The notes below the pieces were generated by a model that was given only the letters and a program-made list of their open reading frames with translations, had not been told where the DNA came from and searched no databases. This document shows positions 8,469 to 16,544 of a stretch of 64,000 nucleotides of DNA, piece by piece (the first letter of the stretch is position 1; the number at the start of each line of letters is the position of its first letter). The DNA comes from Streptomyces pyxinicus (GTDB taxonomy: Bacteria; Actinomycetota; Actinomycetes; Streptomycetales; Streptomycetaceae), in NCBI RefSeq assembly GCF_024753135.1, contig NZ_JANUGP010000020.1, positions 1 through 64,000 on the forward strand. Reading direction: 5' to 3'. Made by a program: the position numbers and the translations under genes.

Positions 8469-9803
8469 ATGACCGCACTTCCGCAGGAGCGCCGCGTCGT
8501 CACCGCCATACCCGGCCCGAAGTCGCAGGAGCTGCAGGCCCGCCGTACCGCCGTGGTCGCGCAGGGCGTGGGCTCCACGCTGCCGGTCTTCGTCGCCCGC
8601 GCCGGCGGCGGTGTCATCGAGGACGTCGACGGCAACAGCCTGATCGACTTCGGCTCCGGCATCGCCGTGACCAGCGTCGGGGCGTCCGCCGAGGCCGTCG
8701 TACGGAAGGCGAGCGCTCAGCTCGCCGACTTCACCCACACCTGTTTCATGGTCACCCCTTACGAGAGCTACGTCGCCGTCGCCGAGGCGCTGGCCGAGCT
8801 GACCCCGGGTGACCACGCCAAGAAGTCCGCGCTGTTCAACAGCGGCGCCGAGGCCGTCGAGAACGCCGTCAAGATCGCGCGTGCGTACACCAAGCGGCAG
8901 GCCGTGGTGGTGTTCGACCACGGCTACCACGGGCGCACCAACCTGACGATGGCGCTGACGGCGAAGAACATGCCGTACAAGAACGGCTTCGGTCCGTTCG
9001 CGCCCGAGGTGTACCGGGTGCCGGTGGCCTACGGCTACCGCTGGCCCACCGGCGCCGAGAACGCCGGCCCCGAGGCCGCCAAGCAGGCCATCGACCAGAT
9101 CAGCAAGCAGATCGGCGCGGACAACGTCGCCGCGATCATCATCGAGCCGGTGCTCGGCGAGGGCGGCTTCATCGAGCCGGCCAAGGGCTTCCTGCCGGCC
9201 GTGCGCCAGTTCGCCGCCGACAACGGCATCGTCTTCGTCGCGGACGAGATCCAGTCGGGCTTCTGCCGGACCGGCCAGTGGTTCGCCTGCGAGGACGAGG
9301 GCATCGTCCCGGACCTGATCACCACCGCCAAGGGCATCGCCGGCGGTCTGCCGCTGTCCGCCGTCACCGGCCGCGCGGAGATCATGGACGCCGCGCACGC
9401 CGGCGGCCTCGGCGGCACCTACGGCGGCAACCCCGTCGCCTGCGCCGGTGCGCTCGGTGCCATCGAGACGATGAAGGAGCTTGACCTCAACGGCAAGGCC
9501 AAGCGCATCGAGGAGGTCATGAAGGACCGCCTCACCGCCATGGCCGAGAAGTTCGACATCATCGGCGACGTGCGCGGGCGCGGTGCCATGATCGCCATCG
9601 AGCTGGTCAAGGACCGCGCCACCAAGGAGCCGAACGCGGAGGCCGCCGCCGGTCTCGCCAAGGCCTGCCACGCCGAGGGCCTGCTGGTCCTCACCTGCGG
9701 CACCTACGGCAACGTGCTGCGCTTCCTGCCCCCGCTGGTCATCGGCGAGGACCTGCTGAACGAGGGCCTCGACATCATCGAGCAGGCCTTCTCGCGCATC
9801 TGA
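8469..9803 (+). CDS. gabT: 4-aminobutyrate aminotransferase (class III, PLP)
   Basis: This 444-residue class III aminotransferase matches GabT-type enzymes in length. The PLP lysine is Lys288 in TTAKGIAGGLP. The cofactor Asp is in FVADEIQSGFCRTG, and NSGAEAVENAVKIAR and YHGRTNLTM are present. GabT transfers the amino group of GABA to 2-oxoglutarate, giving succinate semialdehyde and glutamate, which the nearby aldehyde dehydrogenases could oxidise. ATG 8469 has AGGGAG 6 nt upstream. The 288-bp divergent gap to the membrane ATPase holds its promoter, but I could not pick a clear -10/-35 pair. Related omega-aminotransferases acting on beta-alanine, putrescine or 5-aminovalerate cannot be excluded. 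Confidence 0.85.
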   Translation: MTALPQERRVVTAIPGPKSQELQARRTAVVAQGVGSTLPVFVARAGGGVIEDVDGNSLIDFGSGIAVTSVGASAEAVVRKASAQLADFTHTCFMVTPYESYVAVAEALAELTPGDHAKKSALFNSGAEAVENAVKIARAYTKRQAVVVFDHGYHGRTNLTMALTAKNMPYKNGFGPFAPEVYRVPVAYGYRWPTGAENAGPEAAKQAIDQISKQIGADNVAAIIIEPVLGEGGFIEPAKGFLPAVRQFAADNGIVFVADEIQSGFCRTGQWFACEDEGIVPDLITTAKGIAGGLPLSAVTGRAEIMDAAHAGGLGGTYGGNPVACAGALGAIETMKELDLNGKAKRIEEVMKDRLTAMAEKFDIIGDVRGRGAMIAIELVKDRATKEPNAEAAAGLAKACHAEGLLVLTCGTYGNVLRFLPPLVIGEDLLNEGLDIIEQAFSRI

Positions 9804-10191
9804 GCGATCGGCCCGCGTCTCACAGAAGGTGTCCCTCCGGTGGGCCGTGTGAAGAAGGTGTGCGAGGTGGATGGCGGGACGGGAATCCGTCTGCCCAAGC
9901 GCCTCGGCCTGCCGTAGGTTCTACCCCGATGAGAGATACACCCCGCCCGCAGGGGACTGCGGGCGGTCTCAGGCCGAGGCATCCCCAGCTCCGACCTGGC
10001 CGTGCCCTCGCGCACACAACCGGCGCCTGACGGCTCCGGGATCTCCTCACCGATCGGACGGTCGCCGCCCCAAACCCCCCGGGGCGCGCGACATCCCGAT
10101 CCGGACGGCCGCCTCGGAACCATCCCCCCCGGTTCCGGGGCGGCCGACCTCCTTCCCCCGGCCGGCCCGGGTCTCTGCCAGGCTGGGAGCC
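9804..10191. other. 388-bp non-coding gap
   Basis: There is no convincing gene here. The stretch separates gabT from the PAP2 gene and contains the nested inverted repeat listed at 9901-9980. The rest is unstructured GC-rich sequence that must include the PAP2 promoter. Confidence 0.6.
9901..9980. repeat. nested inverted repeat, possible structured RNA or double terminator
   Basis: An outer perfect 11-bp repeat (GCCTCGGCCTG at 9901-9911 against 9970-9980) encloses a perfect 10-bp hairpin with a GGGA loop (CCGCCCGCAG at 9943-9952 against 9957-9966). A short GTAG-GTT-CTAC hairpin lies in the intervening arm. The element is 98 nt past gabT and 211 nt before the PAP2 start. Either a terminator for gabT or an untranslated-leader element of the next gene fits. 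It matches no riboswitch class that I recognise. Confidence 0.55.
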
Positions 10192-11007
10192 GTGTCGACC
10201 TCCGTCCGCCGCTCCCTGTCCCTCCTCGCCGGGCTCGCCCTGCCGCCCGCTGTCCTGCTCGTGCTGATCACCTGGCAGGTCCTCGTCCACGGGCCCCTGC
10301 TCCGGCTCGACGCGGACGTCAGCCGGGCCCTGGTGCGTCCGGACGGGGTCGGCCAGTTCCTCTCCGATCTCGGAAACGTCCAGGTCGCGGTGCCGGTGCT
10401 GGTCGTCGCCGTCGGGTACGCGGCTTGGCGGGGGCGGGCCGCCGGCGCCGACCGGTGGTGGCTGTCGCCGCTGGGCGCCTGTGTGCTGATGGCGCTGGTT
10501 CCGGCGGCCGTCGTCCCGCTCAAGGCGTGGACCGACCGGCCGGGGACACCCGTGGTGCCCCCGGCCGTCGGCTACTACCCGTCCGGCCATACGGCGACGG
10601 CGATGGCCGCGTACGGCGCCGCGACCCTGCTCCTGCTGCCCTGGCTCCGCTCCCCCGCCGCCCGCCGGACGCTGGTGGCGGGCTGCGGGGTCCTGGTGCT
10701 CGGGGTGTCGTACGGGCTGGTGCGGCACGGGTACCACTGGCCGCTGGACGTGGTGGCGAGCTGGTGTCTGTGCGGCGTGCTGCTGACCGGCCTCGCCCTC
10801 GTCAGCCGAAGCAGCCGAAGTAGCCGCCTCAGCCGAAGCAGCCACCTCAGCCGAAGTAGCCGTCGAAGGTTTTCTGGAACTCCCCGTTCGAGAAGCGGTC
10901 CCAGTTCACCGACCATGTCATCAGACCGCGCAGCGCGGGCCACGTCCCGTGGGTCTGGTACGAGCCGCAGTTCGTCTTCTTCGTCAGGCAGTCCAGGGTC
11001 TTCGTGA
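10192..11007 (+). CDS. PAP2-family membrane phosphatase
   Basis: The protein has 271 residues with several hydrophobic segments. The PAP2 signature is visible as KAWTDRPG (motif 1, about residue 110), YYPSGHTAT (motif 2) and SYGLVRHGYHWPLDVVAS (motif 3), containing the catalytic His pair and Asp. Such enzymes dephosphorylate lipid phosphates such as phosphatidate or undecaprenyl pyrophosphate at the membrane. GTG 10192 follows GGGAG closely and begins a normal first helix. The enzyme should end near residue 205. The frame instead continues for about 66 Ser/Arg-rich residues across an 18-bp tandem repeat and 161 bp into the convergent chitinase gene, so the tail is probably a recent, non-conserved extension. 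Confidence 0.8.
   Translation: MSTSVRRSLSLLAGLALPPAVLLVLITWQVLVHGPLLRLDADVSRALVRPDGVGQFLSDLGNVQVAVPVLVVAVGYAAWRGRAAGADRWWLSPLGACVLMALVPAAVVPLKAWTDRPGTPVVPPAVGYYPSGHTATAMAAYGAATLLLLPWLRSPAARRTLVAGCGVLVLGVSYGLVRHGYHWPLDVVASWCLCGVLLTGLALVSRSSRSSRLSRSSHLSRSSRRRFSGTPRSRSGPSSPTMSSDRAARATSRGSGTSRSSSSSSGSPGSS
10802..10861. repeat. 18-bp tandem repeat of the chitinase 3' end
   Basis: On the minus strand the last bases of the chitinase, GGCTACTTCGGCTGA (10861-10847), recur after a 3-nt spacer as GGCTGCTTCGGCTGA (10843-10829). A third, internally duplicated copy ends at 10802. Each unit retains the stop codon, so the chitinase protein is unaffected. On the plus strand the same DNA encodes the SRSS-type tail of the PAP2 protein. 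Confidence 0.85.
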
Positions 11008-12676
11008 CCTCGGCCGGGGCGACGTAGCCGTTGCCCGCGTTGGTGGACGCCGGCATGCCGATGGCGACCTGGTCGGGGCGCAGCGGCGGGAACACGTTGT
11101 CCGGGTCGCCGGCCACCGGGAAGCCGGTGAGCAGCATGTCGGTCATGGCGATGTGGAAGTCGGCGCCGCCCATGGAGTGGTACTGGTTGTCCAGGCCCAT
11201 GATCGAGCCCGAGTTGTAGTCCTGGACGTGCAGCAGGGTGAGGTCGTCGCGCAGGGCGTGGATGACCGGGAGGTAGGCGCCGCAGCGCGGGTCCTGGCCG
11301 CCCCACTTGCCGGTGCCGTAGTACTGGTAGCCGTTCTGCACGAAGAACGTCTCGGGGGCCATGGTCAGCACGAACTTGGCGCCGTACTTGGCCTTGAGGG
11401 TCTTCAGGGCCGAGATGAGGTTGACGATCACGGGCGTGGTGGGGTTCCTGAAGTCCGTGTCGTTCGCGTTCAGGGAGAGCGAGTGGCCCTCGAAGTCGAC
11501 GTCGAGGCCGTCTAGGCCCCAGGTGTCGATGATGTTCGAGACCGAGGAGACGAAGGCGTCGCGGGCCGCCGTGGTGGTGAGCTGCACCTGACCGTTCTGG
11601 CCGCCGATGGAGATCAGCACCTTCTTGCCGGCCGCCTGCTTGGCCTTGATCGCGGCCTTGAAGTCGGCGTCGCTCTCCACGTTCGGGCACTCGGTGACCG
11701 GGCAGCGGTTGAAGCGGATGTCGCCGGAGGTGGCCGAGGTGGGTTCGCCGAAGGCCAGGTCGATGACGTCCCAGCTGTCGGGGACGTCGGCGAGGCGGGT
11801 GTAGCCGGCGCCGTTGGCGAAGCTGCTGTGGAGGTAGCCGACGAGGGCGTGGGTGGGGAGGTCCGAGGAGCCGCCACCGCCGCCGCCCGTGCCGGTCGTC
11901 GCCGTCACGGCCGCCGACTTCGCGGACTCGCCCGCGTCGTTGCCCGCCGTGACCTGGAAGCTGTACGCCGTCGACGCCGCGAGGCCGGTCACGGTGGCCG
12001 AGGTGCCGGTCGCGGTCTGCACCTTGGTGCCGTCGCGGTAGACGGTGTAGCCGGTCGCGCCGGTGACCGCCGACCAGGACAGGGTGACGGAGGACGCGGT
12101 GACCGAGCCCGTCTTGAGGCCGGTGGGCGGGGCGGGCGGCTGGGTGGTGCCGCCGCTGCCGCCGGGGCCGGTCAGGGAGATGTCGTCGGCGTGGTAGGCG
12201 CCGGTGCCGTACCAGCCGTGGGTGTAGATGGTGACCTTGGTGGTGGCGCCGGTGCGGAAGGTGGTGCTCAGCTTCTGCCAGTCGGGGGCGGACTGGGTCC
12301 AGGCTGAGACGTCGGTGGTGCCGGTGCCGCTCGCGCCGAGGTAGACGTAGGAGCCGCGTACGTAGCCGGCCAGGGTGTACTGGGAGTCGGGCTGGACGGT
12401 CACCGTCTGGGCGCACTGGGCGTTGTCGCCGCCGGCGGGGGTGGCCTGGAGCGCGGAACTCCCGCTGTGCACGGGCGAGGTGACGGTCGTACCGGCCGTG
12501 CAGGTCCAGCCGGTCAGGCCGGACTCGAAGCCGCCGTTGCGGCTGACGTCCGCGTCGGCCGCACGGGCGGCCGACGAGAGCGCGGTGACACCGGGCACGG
12601 CCAGCAGCGCGGCCGTGAGCAGGGCGAGGACGGATCTGGGACGTCGAGCGCGGTGCGTGCTCGGGGAGCGTTCCAC
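10847..12676 (-). CDS. secreted GH18 chitinase with carbohydrate-binding and FnIII modules
   Basis: The protein has 609 residues. The order is signal peptide with an Arg-rich start (1-40), a CBM-like beta-sandwich (about 42-170, beginning VSRNGGFESGLTGW), a Pro/Gly linker, a fibronectin type III domain (about 182-265) and a GH18 catalytic domain to the end. The GH18 active site DxxDxDxE reads WGLDGLDVDFEGH, with the Glu as acid. It hydrolyses chitin outside the cell. GTG 12676 has GGAGG 6 nt upstream. A 16-bp DasR-type operator lies 48 bp upstream, so repression by DasR and relief by GlcNAc-derived sugar phosphates is expected. Its 3' end overlaps the convergent PAP2 frame. Confidence 0.93.
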   Translation of the reverse strand: MERSPSTHRARRPRSVLALLTAALLAVPGVTALSSAARAADADVSRNGGFESGLTGWTCTAGTTVTSPVHSGSSALQATPAGGDNAQCAQTVTVQPDSQYTLAGYVRGSYVYLGASGTGTTDVSAWTQSAPDWQKLSTTFRTGATTKVTIYTHGWYGTGAYHADDISLTGPGGSGGTTQPPAPPTGLKTGSVTASSVTLSWSAVTGATGYTVYRDGTKVQTATGTSATVTGLAASTAYSFQVTAGNDAGESAKSAAVTATTGTGGGGGGSSDLPTHALVGYLHSSFANGAGYTRLADVPDSWDVIDLAFGEPTSATSGDIRFNRCPVTECPNVESDADFKAAIKAKQAAGKKVLISIGGQNGQVQLTTTAARDAFVSSVSNIIDTWGLDGLDVDFEGHSLSLNANDTDFRNPTTPVIVNLISALKTLKAKYGAKFVLTMAPETFFVQNGYQYYGTGKWGGQDPRCGAYLPVIHALRDDLTLLHVQDYNSGSIMGLDNQYHSMGGADFHIAMTDMLLTGFPVAGDPDNVFPPLRPDQVAIGMPASTNAGNGYVAPAEVTKTLDCLTKKTNCGSYQTHGTWPALRGLMTWSVNWDRFSNGEFQKTFDGYFG

Positions 12677-12723
12677 AAGGGCCTCCGTGGAAGGGGGAGT
12701 TGGAGGGGGTGGAGCGCCCTCAA

Positions 12724-12739
12724 TTTGGTCCAGACCAAT
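12724..12739 (-). promoter_or_regulatory. DasR-responsive element (dre) of the chitinase
   Basis: TTTGGTCCAGACCAAT is a near-perfect palindrome that agrees closely with the known DasR consensus, ACTGGTCTAGACCAGT. It sits 48 bp upstream of the chitinase start codon, a usual position in Streptomyces chi promoters. It is also 24 bp past the stop of the preceding gene, which implies that the chitinase has its own promoter. Confidence 0.8.
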
Positions 12740-12762
12740 CCTCCTGTCAAGGTGTTCCGGCG

Positions 12763-13221
12763 CTAGCCGTGTTCATCCCGTCGCCCGGCCAGTCCCGCCG
12801 CCGCCTCGTGCATCGCCAGTTCCAGCAGCGCCGGATCGGTGAGCGTGCCCGAGCCGTCCGGGGTGACCAGCCAGCGCACGCCCTGGGTCACCCGGCCCGG
12901 GTACGGCACCACGATCCAGGTGCCGGTCCCGGCGGTGCGGATGCCGGTGCCCAGCCAGCGGGCCGCGGTGCCCGGCGGCACGAAGAACCCGACCCGGTTG
13001 TCGCCGAAGTCGACGAGCACCGGGCCGGGTTGGTCTAGGACGCGGACGAGCACGTCCAGGGTGGGATAGCCGAGGTCGCCCGGCAGGATCAGCACGTCCC
13101 AGGCCCGGCCGGCCGGCAGCAGGGCGACCCCCAGGGGGTTGCGCTCCCACTCCCAGCGGCAGGCGCCGGGGTCCGGTGCGACGGATGTCAGCCACTCGAC
13201 CGCCGTCTTCGCCCCAGTCAT
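12763..13221 (-). CDS. conserved-type hypothetical protein, 152 aa
   Basis: This soluble protein of 152 residues begins MTGAKTAVEWLTSVAPDP. It has a mixed alpha/beta appearance, with hydrophobic strands (AWDVLILPG, VLVDFGDNRVGFFVPPG, GTWIVVPYPG) and a C-terminal Ala-rich helix. It faintly recalls small Streptomyces proteins related to the bifunctional primase-polymerase N-terminal domain, but I cannot confirm this. ATG 13221 has GAGGGAGG 7 nt upstream. That ribosome binding site is the 3' arm of a long hairpin in the leader (13228-13292), so translation is probably conditional. The gene lies downstream of the FAD oxidoreductase and upstream of the chitinase, with 135 bp and 86 bp gaps. Confidence 0.7.
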   Translation of the reverse strand: MTGAKTAVEWLTSVAPDPGACRWEWERNPLGVALLPAGRAWDVLILPGDLGYPTLDVLVRVLDQPGPVLVDFGDNRVGFFVPPGTAARWLGTGIRTAGTGTWIVVPYPGRVTQGVRWLVTPDGSGTLTDPALLELAMHEAAAGLAGRRDEHG

Positions 13222-13227
13222 CAGAAT

Positions 13228-13292
13228 GCCTCCCTCTCTCTTCCTTCGTCTTCTTCCGTCGACGCGGATGCGTCGGAAGGAGAGAGGGAGGC
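13228..13292 (-). promoter_or_regulatory. leader hairpin sequestering a ribosome binding site
   Basis: In the minus-strand transcript GCCTCCCTCTCTC (13292-13280) pairs perfectly with GAGAGAGGGAGGC (13240-13228). The second arm contains the Shine-Dalgarno sequence of the 152-aa gene starting at 13221. Pairing can extend to about 17 bp with one bulge. An inner hairpin (CTTCC-GACGC type, 13255-13279) brings the arms together. This is the architecture of a translational switch such as an RNA thermometer. Confidence 0.65.
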
Positions 13293-13355
13293 GGCACCGG
13301 AGCATTACGCGGGTTCCGCGGTTCCGGTCGAGTGACCTGGGTCACATGACGGGTC

Positions 13356-14786
13356 CTAGCTGTCGAAGCCCAGGCCCAGCCTGTCCATCGCGCGCAGCCA
13401 CAGGTTGCGCCGGCCGCCGTGGGCGTCGGCGCGGGCCAGCGACCACTTGGTGAGGGCGATGCCCGTCCACGCGAAGGGCTCCGGCGGGAACGGCAGCGGC
13501 TTGCGGCGGACCATCTCCAGCTCGGTCCGCTCGGTGCGCTCGCCGTCCAGCAGGTCCAGCATCACGTCCGCGCCGAAGCGGGTCGCGCCGACGCCGAGAC
13601 CGGTGTAGCCCGCCGCGTACGCGACCCGGCCCTGGTGGGCGGTGCCGAAGAACGCGGAGAACCGGGAGCAGGTGTCGATCGCGCCGCCCCAGGCGTGGGT
13701 GAAGCGGATGCCCTCCAGCTGCGGGAAGCAGGTGAAGAAGTGGCCGGCCAGCTTGGCGTAGGTCTCCGGGCGGTCGTCGTACTCGGCGCGGACCCGGCCG
13801 CCGTAGTGGTGGATCGCGTCGTAGCCGCCCCACAGGATGCGGTTGTCGGCGGACAGCCGGAAGTAGTGGAACTGGTTGGCCGAGTCGCCGAGGCCCTGGC
13901 GGTTCTTCCAGCCGATCTCCGCGAGCTGTCCGGCGCTGAGCGGCTCGGTCATCAGGGCGTAGTCGTAGACCGGGACGGTGTACGAGCGCACGCGCCGCAG
14001 CAGGCTCGGGAAGATGTTGGTGCCGAGCGCGACCCGGCGGGCCCGGACGGCGCCGTAGGGGGTGCGGACGGCCATGCCGGCGCCGTACTGCTTCAGGCTC
14101 AGGGCGGGCGTGTGCTCGTACACCCGCACCCCCAGCTCGATACAGGCCCGCTTCAGGCCCCAGGCGAGCTTGGCCGGGTTCAGCATGGCCACGCCCCGGC
14201 GGTCCCACAGGCCGGCCTGGAAGGTGGGCGAGTTCACCTGCTCGCGCAGGGCGTCGGCGTCCAGGAACTCGATGCCGTCCGCGAGGCCCTTCTCCTCCAG
14301 CTCGCGGTGCCAGTCGCGCAGCTCCCAGGCCTGGTAGGGCTCGGTGGCGACGTCGATCTCGCCGGTGCGCTCGAAGTCGCAGTCGATGCCGTGCCGGGCG
14401 ACGGCGGCCTCGATCCCGTCGAGGTTGCGCCGCCCCAGCTCCTCCAGCTTCGCGATCTCGTCCGGCCAGCGGGTCAGCCCGTTGGGCAGGCCGTGGGTGA
14501 GGGAGGCGGCGCAGAAGCCGCCGTTGCGGCCGGAGGCGGCCCAGCCCACCTCGCGGCCCTCCAGCAGGACCACCTCGCGCCCGGGATCGCGCTCCTTGGC
14601 GTTGAGCGCGGTCCACAGTCCGCTGTAGCCGCCGCCGACGACCAGCAGGTCGCAGGTCTCGGGGCCGGTCAGGGCGGGCTCGGCGTGGGGCTTGCCGGGG
14701 TCTTCCAGCCAGTACGGGACCGGCCGGGCTTCGGAAAGTGCGGCGATCCAGTTGTCTTTGCCACGGCTCATGGCGCTTGGGGCCAT
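13356..14786 (-). CDS. FAD-dependent oxidoreductase (DAO/PuuB-like)
   Basis: The protein has 476 residues. An N-terminal dinucleotide-binding motif (DLLVVGGGYSGLWTALNAKE, about 45-64) and the C-terminal GYTGLGVGATRFGAD FAD-closure motif mark the D-amino-acid oxidase/GlpO fold. It is the last gene of the PotDABC operon, 27 bp after the PotC gene. By analogy with gamma-glutamylputrescine oxidase it probably oxidises an imported polyamine or its gamma-glutamyl conjugate, releasing an aminoaldehyde, ammonia and H2O2. The ALDH heading the same operon would act next. ATG 14786 has GGGAG 8 nt upstream; ATG 14771 is an alternative. The exact substrate is inferred only from context. Confidence 0.85.
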   Translation of the reverse strand: MAPSAMSRGKDNWIAALSEARPVPYWLEDPGKPHAEPALTGPETCDLLVVGGGYSGLWTALNAKERDPGREVVLLEGREVGWAASGRNGGFCAASLTHGLPNGLTRWPDEIAKLEELGRRNLDGIEAAVARHGIDCDFERTGEIDVATEPYQAWELRDWHRELEEKGLADGIEFLDADALREQVNSPTFQAGLWDRRGVAMLNPAKLAWGLKRACIELGVRVYEHTPALSLKQYGAGMAVRTPYGAVRARRVALGTNIFPSLLRRVRSYTVPVYDYALMTEPLSAGQLAEIGWKNRQGLGDSANQFHYFRLSADNRILWGGYDAIHHYGGRVRAEYDDRPETYAKLAGHFFTCFPQLEGIRFTHAWGGAIDTCSRFSAFFGTAHQGRVAYAAGYTGLGVGATRFGADVMLDLLDGERTERTELEMVRRKPLPFPPEPFAWTGIALTKWSLARADAHGGRRNLWLRAMDRLGLGFDS

Positions 14787-14813
14787 GATTTCAACTCCCT
14801 ACAGAGGACGTGC

Positions 14814-15614
14814 CTAGGCCTTTTGCCTGTTGCGGCGGTTGGTGATGAGCATCGACGCCAGCACGAACAGCACGGCGAGCAGGAACATGGCCGTACCGAT
14901 CACGTTGATCTGGACGGGCGTTCCGCGCTGCGCCGAGCCCCACACGAACATGGGGAAGGTGACGGTCGAGCCGGCGTTGAAGTTGGTGATGATGAAATCG
15001 TCGAAGGAGAGCGCGAAGGACAGCAGCGCGCCCGCGGCGATCCCGGGTGCCGCGATGGGCAGGGTGACCCGCAGGAAGGTCTGCACCGGTCCCGCGTACA
15101 GGTCCCGGGCGGCCTCCTCCAGGCGCGGGTCCATCGACATCACACGGGCCTTGACGGCGGTGACGACGAAGCTCAGGCAGAACATGATGTGGGCGATCAG
15201 GATCGTCCAGAAGCCGAGCGGCGCGCCCATGTTGAGGAACAGGGTGAGCAGCGAGGCGGCCATGACGACCTCGGGCATCGCCATCGGCAGGAAGATCAGC
15301 GAGTTGACGGCGCCGCGCGCCCGGAAGCGGTAGCGGACCAGCGCGAACGCGATCATCGTGCCGAGCAGGGTGGCCCCGAGCGTCGCCCAGACGGCGATCT
15401 GGAGGCTGAGGGAGAGCGAGCCGCACATGTCGGCGACGCCGCACGGATCCTGCCACGCGTCCGTGGAGAACTGCTGCCACTCGTAGTTGAAGCGCCCCTT
15501 CGGCTTGTTGAAGGAGAACACCGTGACGATGACGTTCGGCAGCAGCAGGTAGGCGAGCGTGATCAGGCCGGCGATGACGACCAGCCGGCGCTTGAGCCAG
15601 GTGAGGAAGGGCAT
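14814..15614 (-). CDS. potC: polyamine ABC transporter permease (PotC-like)
   Basis: This 266-residue inner-membrane permease has six predicted helices. The ATPase-contact EAA loop reads EEAARDLYAGPVQTFLRVTLP. It pairs with the PotB-like permease, whose stop codon directly abuts this start (TAGATG), so the two are translationally coupled. In PotABCD importers, PotB and PotC form the channel for spermidine or putrescine. The short periplasmic-side insert with two Cys (DPCGVADMCG) is a local feature. The gene is followed by the FAD oxidoreductase. Confidence 0.9.
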   Translation of the reverse strand: MPFLTWLKRRLVVIAGLITLAYLLLPNVIVTVFSFNKPKGRFNYEWQQFSTDAWQDPCGVADMCGSLSLSLQIAVWATLGATLLGTMIAFALVRYRFRARGAVNSLIFLPMAMPEVVMAASLLTLFLNMGAPLGFWTILIAHIMFCLSFVVTAVKARVMSMDPRLEEAARDLYAGPVQTFLRVTLPIAAPGIAAGALLSFALSFDDFIITNFNAGSTVTFPMFVWGSAQRGTPVQINVIGTAMFLLAVLFVLASMLITNRRNRQKA

Positions 15615-16544
15615 CTAGACCAGGTCCTCCGTCCCGGATCGGCGGATGTAGATCGTGACCATGGCCAGGATCGCGGCCATGAGGATGAAGGACAGCGCGG
15701 CGGCGGTCGGATAGTCCAGGATGCGCAGGAACTGCGTCTGGATCACGTTGCCGATCATGCGGGTGTCGGTGGAGCCGAGCAGTTCGGAGTTGACGTAGTC
15801 GCCGGCCGCCGGGATGAAGGTCAGCAGGGTGCCGGAGACCACGCCGGGCATCGACAGCGGGAAGGTGACCTTGCGGAAGGTGGTCCAGGGCTTGGCGTAC
15901 AGGTCGCCGGCGGCCTCGTGCAGGCGTCCGTCGATCCGCTCCAGCGAGGTGTAGAGCGGCAGGATCATGAACGGCAGGAAGTTGTACGTCAGTCCGCAGA
16001 CCACCGCCAGCGGGGTGGCCAGGACCCGGTCGCCGGCCGTCCAGCCGAGGAAGTCGGTGAGGTCCAGGATGTGCAGCGAGTTCAGCGCGTGCACCACCGG
16101 GCCGTTGTCGGCGAGGATCGTCTTCCAGGCCAGGGTGCGGATCAGGAAGCTGGTGAAGAACGGCGCGATCACGAGGATCATGATCAGGTTGCGCCAGCGG
16201 CCGGCCCGGAAGGCGATCAGGTAGGCCAGCGGATAGCCCAGCAGCAGGCACAGCACGGTCGCGGCGGCGGCGTAGAACACCGAGCGCAGGAACTGCGGCC
16301 AGTACTCGGCGAGCGCGTCCCAGTAGGTCGCGAAGTGCCAGGTGACGTTGTAGCCGTCCTCCAGGGAGCCCGTCTGCACGGAGGTGGAGGCCTGGTAGAT
16401 CATCGGCAGCGCGAAGAAGACGACCAGCCAGAGCATGCCGGGCAGCAGCAGCCAGTACGGGGTGAACCGGCCGCGTTTGCGCGGGGGCTTGCCCTCGGGT
16501 TCGGCGGGGGCGAGGGGCGGGGGCGCCTCGGTGAGGGTCGACAT
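15615..16544 (-). CDS. potB: polyamine ABC transporter permease (PotB-like)
   Basis: This 309-residue permease has a Pro-rich cytoplasmic N-terminus and six predicted membrane segments. The EAA loop is HEAAGDLYAKPWTTFRKVTFP. ATG 16544 overlaps the TGA of the upstream ATPase by one base, which is classic coupling. Together with PotC it should form the membrane channel of a putrescine/spermidine importer powered by the adjacent ATPase and fed by the lipoprotein. Length and helix pattern are normal for the family. Confidence 0.9.
   Translation of the reverse strand: MSTLTEAPPPLAPAEPEGKPPRKRGRFTPYWLLLPGMLWLVVFFALPMIYQASTSVQTGSLEDGYNVTWHFATYWDALAEYWPQFLRSVFYAAAATVLCLLLGYPLAYLIAFRAGRWRNLIMILVIAPFFTSFLIRTLAWKTILADNGPVVHALNSLHILDLTDFLGWTAGDRVLATPLAVVCGLTYNFLPFMILPLYTSLERIDGRLHEAAGDLYAKPWTTFRKVTFPLSMPGVVSGTLLTFIPAAGDYVNSELLGSTDTRMIGNVIQTQFLRILDYPTAAALSFILMAAILAMVTIYIRRSGTEDLV

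Noticed and set aside
9901..9980. Nested repeat as a known riboswitch (TPP, c-di-AMP or cobalamin)
   Set aside because: None of the conserved core sequences of those classes is present.
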